Assembly (NCBI GenBank): GCA_964058845.1
Contig: CAXKVR010000264.1
Span: forward strand, 1-17,917
DNA: 17,917 nt
Reading direction: 5' to 3'
Origin: Carex sylvatica
Lineage: Eukaryota; Streptophyta; Magnoliopsida; Poales; Cyperaceae
The stretch's first letter is position 1; every line of letters starts with the position of its first letter. The translations under genes and the position numbers were made by a program. Of the stretch, positions 16,997 through 17,917 are shown piece by piece. The notes beneath the pieces were generated by a model that did not search any database, was not told the origin of the DNA, and was given only the letters and a program-made list of their open reading frames with translations.

Positions 16997-17917
16997 AAGA
17001 TGAATACTGTAAAATTAATAGGGTGAATACTGCAAAATGACATGATCAATACTTCATATCGCCTCTCTATCATATCTTTCCTTCAGATTTTGACAAGATT
17101 AATACTATAAAATTAACATGGTGAATACTGTAAAATAACAAGATCAATACTCCATATCGCTTCTCTATCAACTCTTTTCTCCAGATTTTTACAAGATTAA
17201 TACTGTAAAATTATAAGATAATTACTATAAAATTAACATGGTGAATACTGTAAAATAACAAGATTCATACTCCATATCGCCTCTCTATCATCTCTTTTCT
17301 CCATATTTTTACAAGATGAATACTGTAAAATTATAAGATAATTACTATAAAATGACAAGATCAATACTTCATATCGCCTCTCTATCATATCTTTCCTTCA
17401 GATTTTGACAAGATGAATACTGTAAAATTAATAGGGTGAATACTGCAAAATGACATGATCAATACTTCATATCGCCTCTCTATCATATCTTTCCTTCAGA
17501 TTTTGACAAGATGAATACTATAAAATTAACATGGTGAATACTGTAAAATAACAAGATCAATACTCCATATCGCTTCTCTATCAACTCTTTTCTCCAGATT
17601 TTTACAAGATTAATACTATAAAATTATAAGATAATTACTATAAAATTAACATGGTGAATACTGTAAAATAACAAGATAAATACTCCATATCGCCTCTCTA
17701 TCATCTCTTTTCTTCAGATTTCCACAATATGAATACTGTAAAATTAGAAGATGAATACTGTAAAATGACAAGATCAATACTCCATATCGCCTCTCTATCA
17801 TCTCTTCCTCCGGATTTCCACAAGATAAATATTGTAAAATTACAAGATGAATACTGTAAAATTAATCGGGTGAATACTATAAAATGACAAGATCATCACT
17901 TCATATCTCCTCTCTAT
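16997..17917. repeat. Satellite-like array with a 413-bp higher-order unit
   Basis: The anchor CATATCGCCTCTCTAT (with small variants) occurs at about 17055, 17153, 17273, 17370, 17468, 17566, 17686, 17783 and 17902. The intervals are 98, 120, 97, 98, 98, 120, 97 and 119. The longer intervals contain one extra subunit of about 22 bp of the GAATACTGTAAAATTA type. The order 98-120-97-98 repeats: 16997-17409 and 17410-17822 match at an offset of exactly 413 bp, nearly identical in the first half and diverging in the second. The array continues past the window end, so its size is unknown. It has no coding capacity. Confidence 0.92.

Noticed and set aside
1..17917. CRISPR arrays, bacterial operons, tRNA or rRNA genes
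   Set aside because: The gene structures are plant nuclear. Repeats lack CRISPR spacing, and no tRNA cloverleaf or rRNA core sequence was recognised.

Overview
The window looks like AT-rich nuclear DNA of a flowering plant. Its genes have plant introns (GT-AG, often short), the protein families are plant ones, and most of the sequence is transposon and repeat material. I cannot name the species from the sequence.

Two genes look intact, and neither is visible as one long ORF. The first (2311-4127, + strand, three exons, 212 aa) encodes a phloem-protein-2 / Nictaba-like lectin. A 131-bp hAT-type MITE with a perfect 8-bp target duplication sits in its second intron. The second (16110-14463, - strand, five exons, 160 aa) encodes a plant RAD52-like protein of the RAD52-1/ODB type. 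It includes a 25-nt microexon, and a small tandem duplication has created two in-frame ATGs in matching contexts. The first gene's family is associated with phloem and defence, the second's with recombination and repair. Nothing suggests they work together.

Two broken cytosolic sulfotransferase copies lie about 11 kb apart and point towards each other (1120-1368 on +, about 12300-11940 on -). Each has the same roughly 320-bp sequence upstream (about 222-540 and 12603-12262, inverted). The pair is therefore the remains of an inverted duplication that now encloses the lectin gene and a transposon cluster.

The middle (4688-7775) holds a CACTA-like small element and then an array of foldback elements of about 400 bp, joined by (TA)n and (TG)n runs. 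The elements share one inner arm module but differ in their terminal sequences. The six main members alternate strictly between two types of central loop. Next come a degenerate tandem repeat (7807-8051) and a 2,488-bp solo LTR with a perfect 5-bp target duplication (8058-10545).

From 10551 to 14462 there is mostly AT-rich sequence with dispersed repeats, the second sulfotransferase remnant and an inverted GAGCCGAG-type pair. After the RAD52 gene, the right end (16700-17917) is a satellite-like array that resolves into a 413-bp higher-order repeat and runs off the window.
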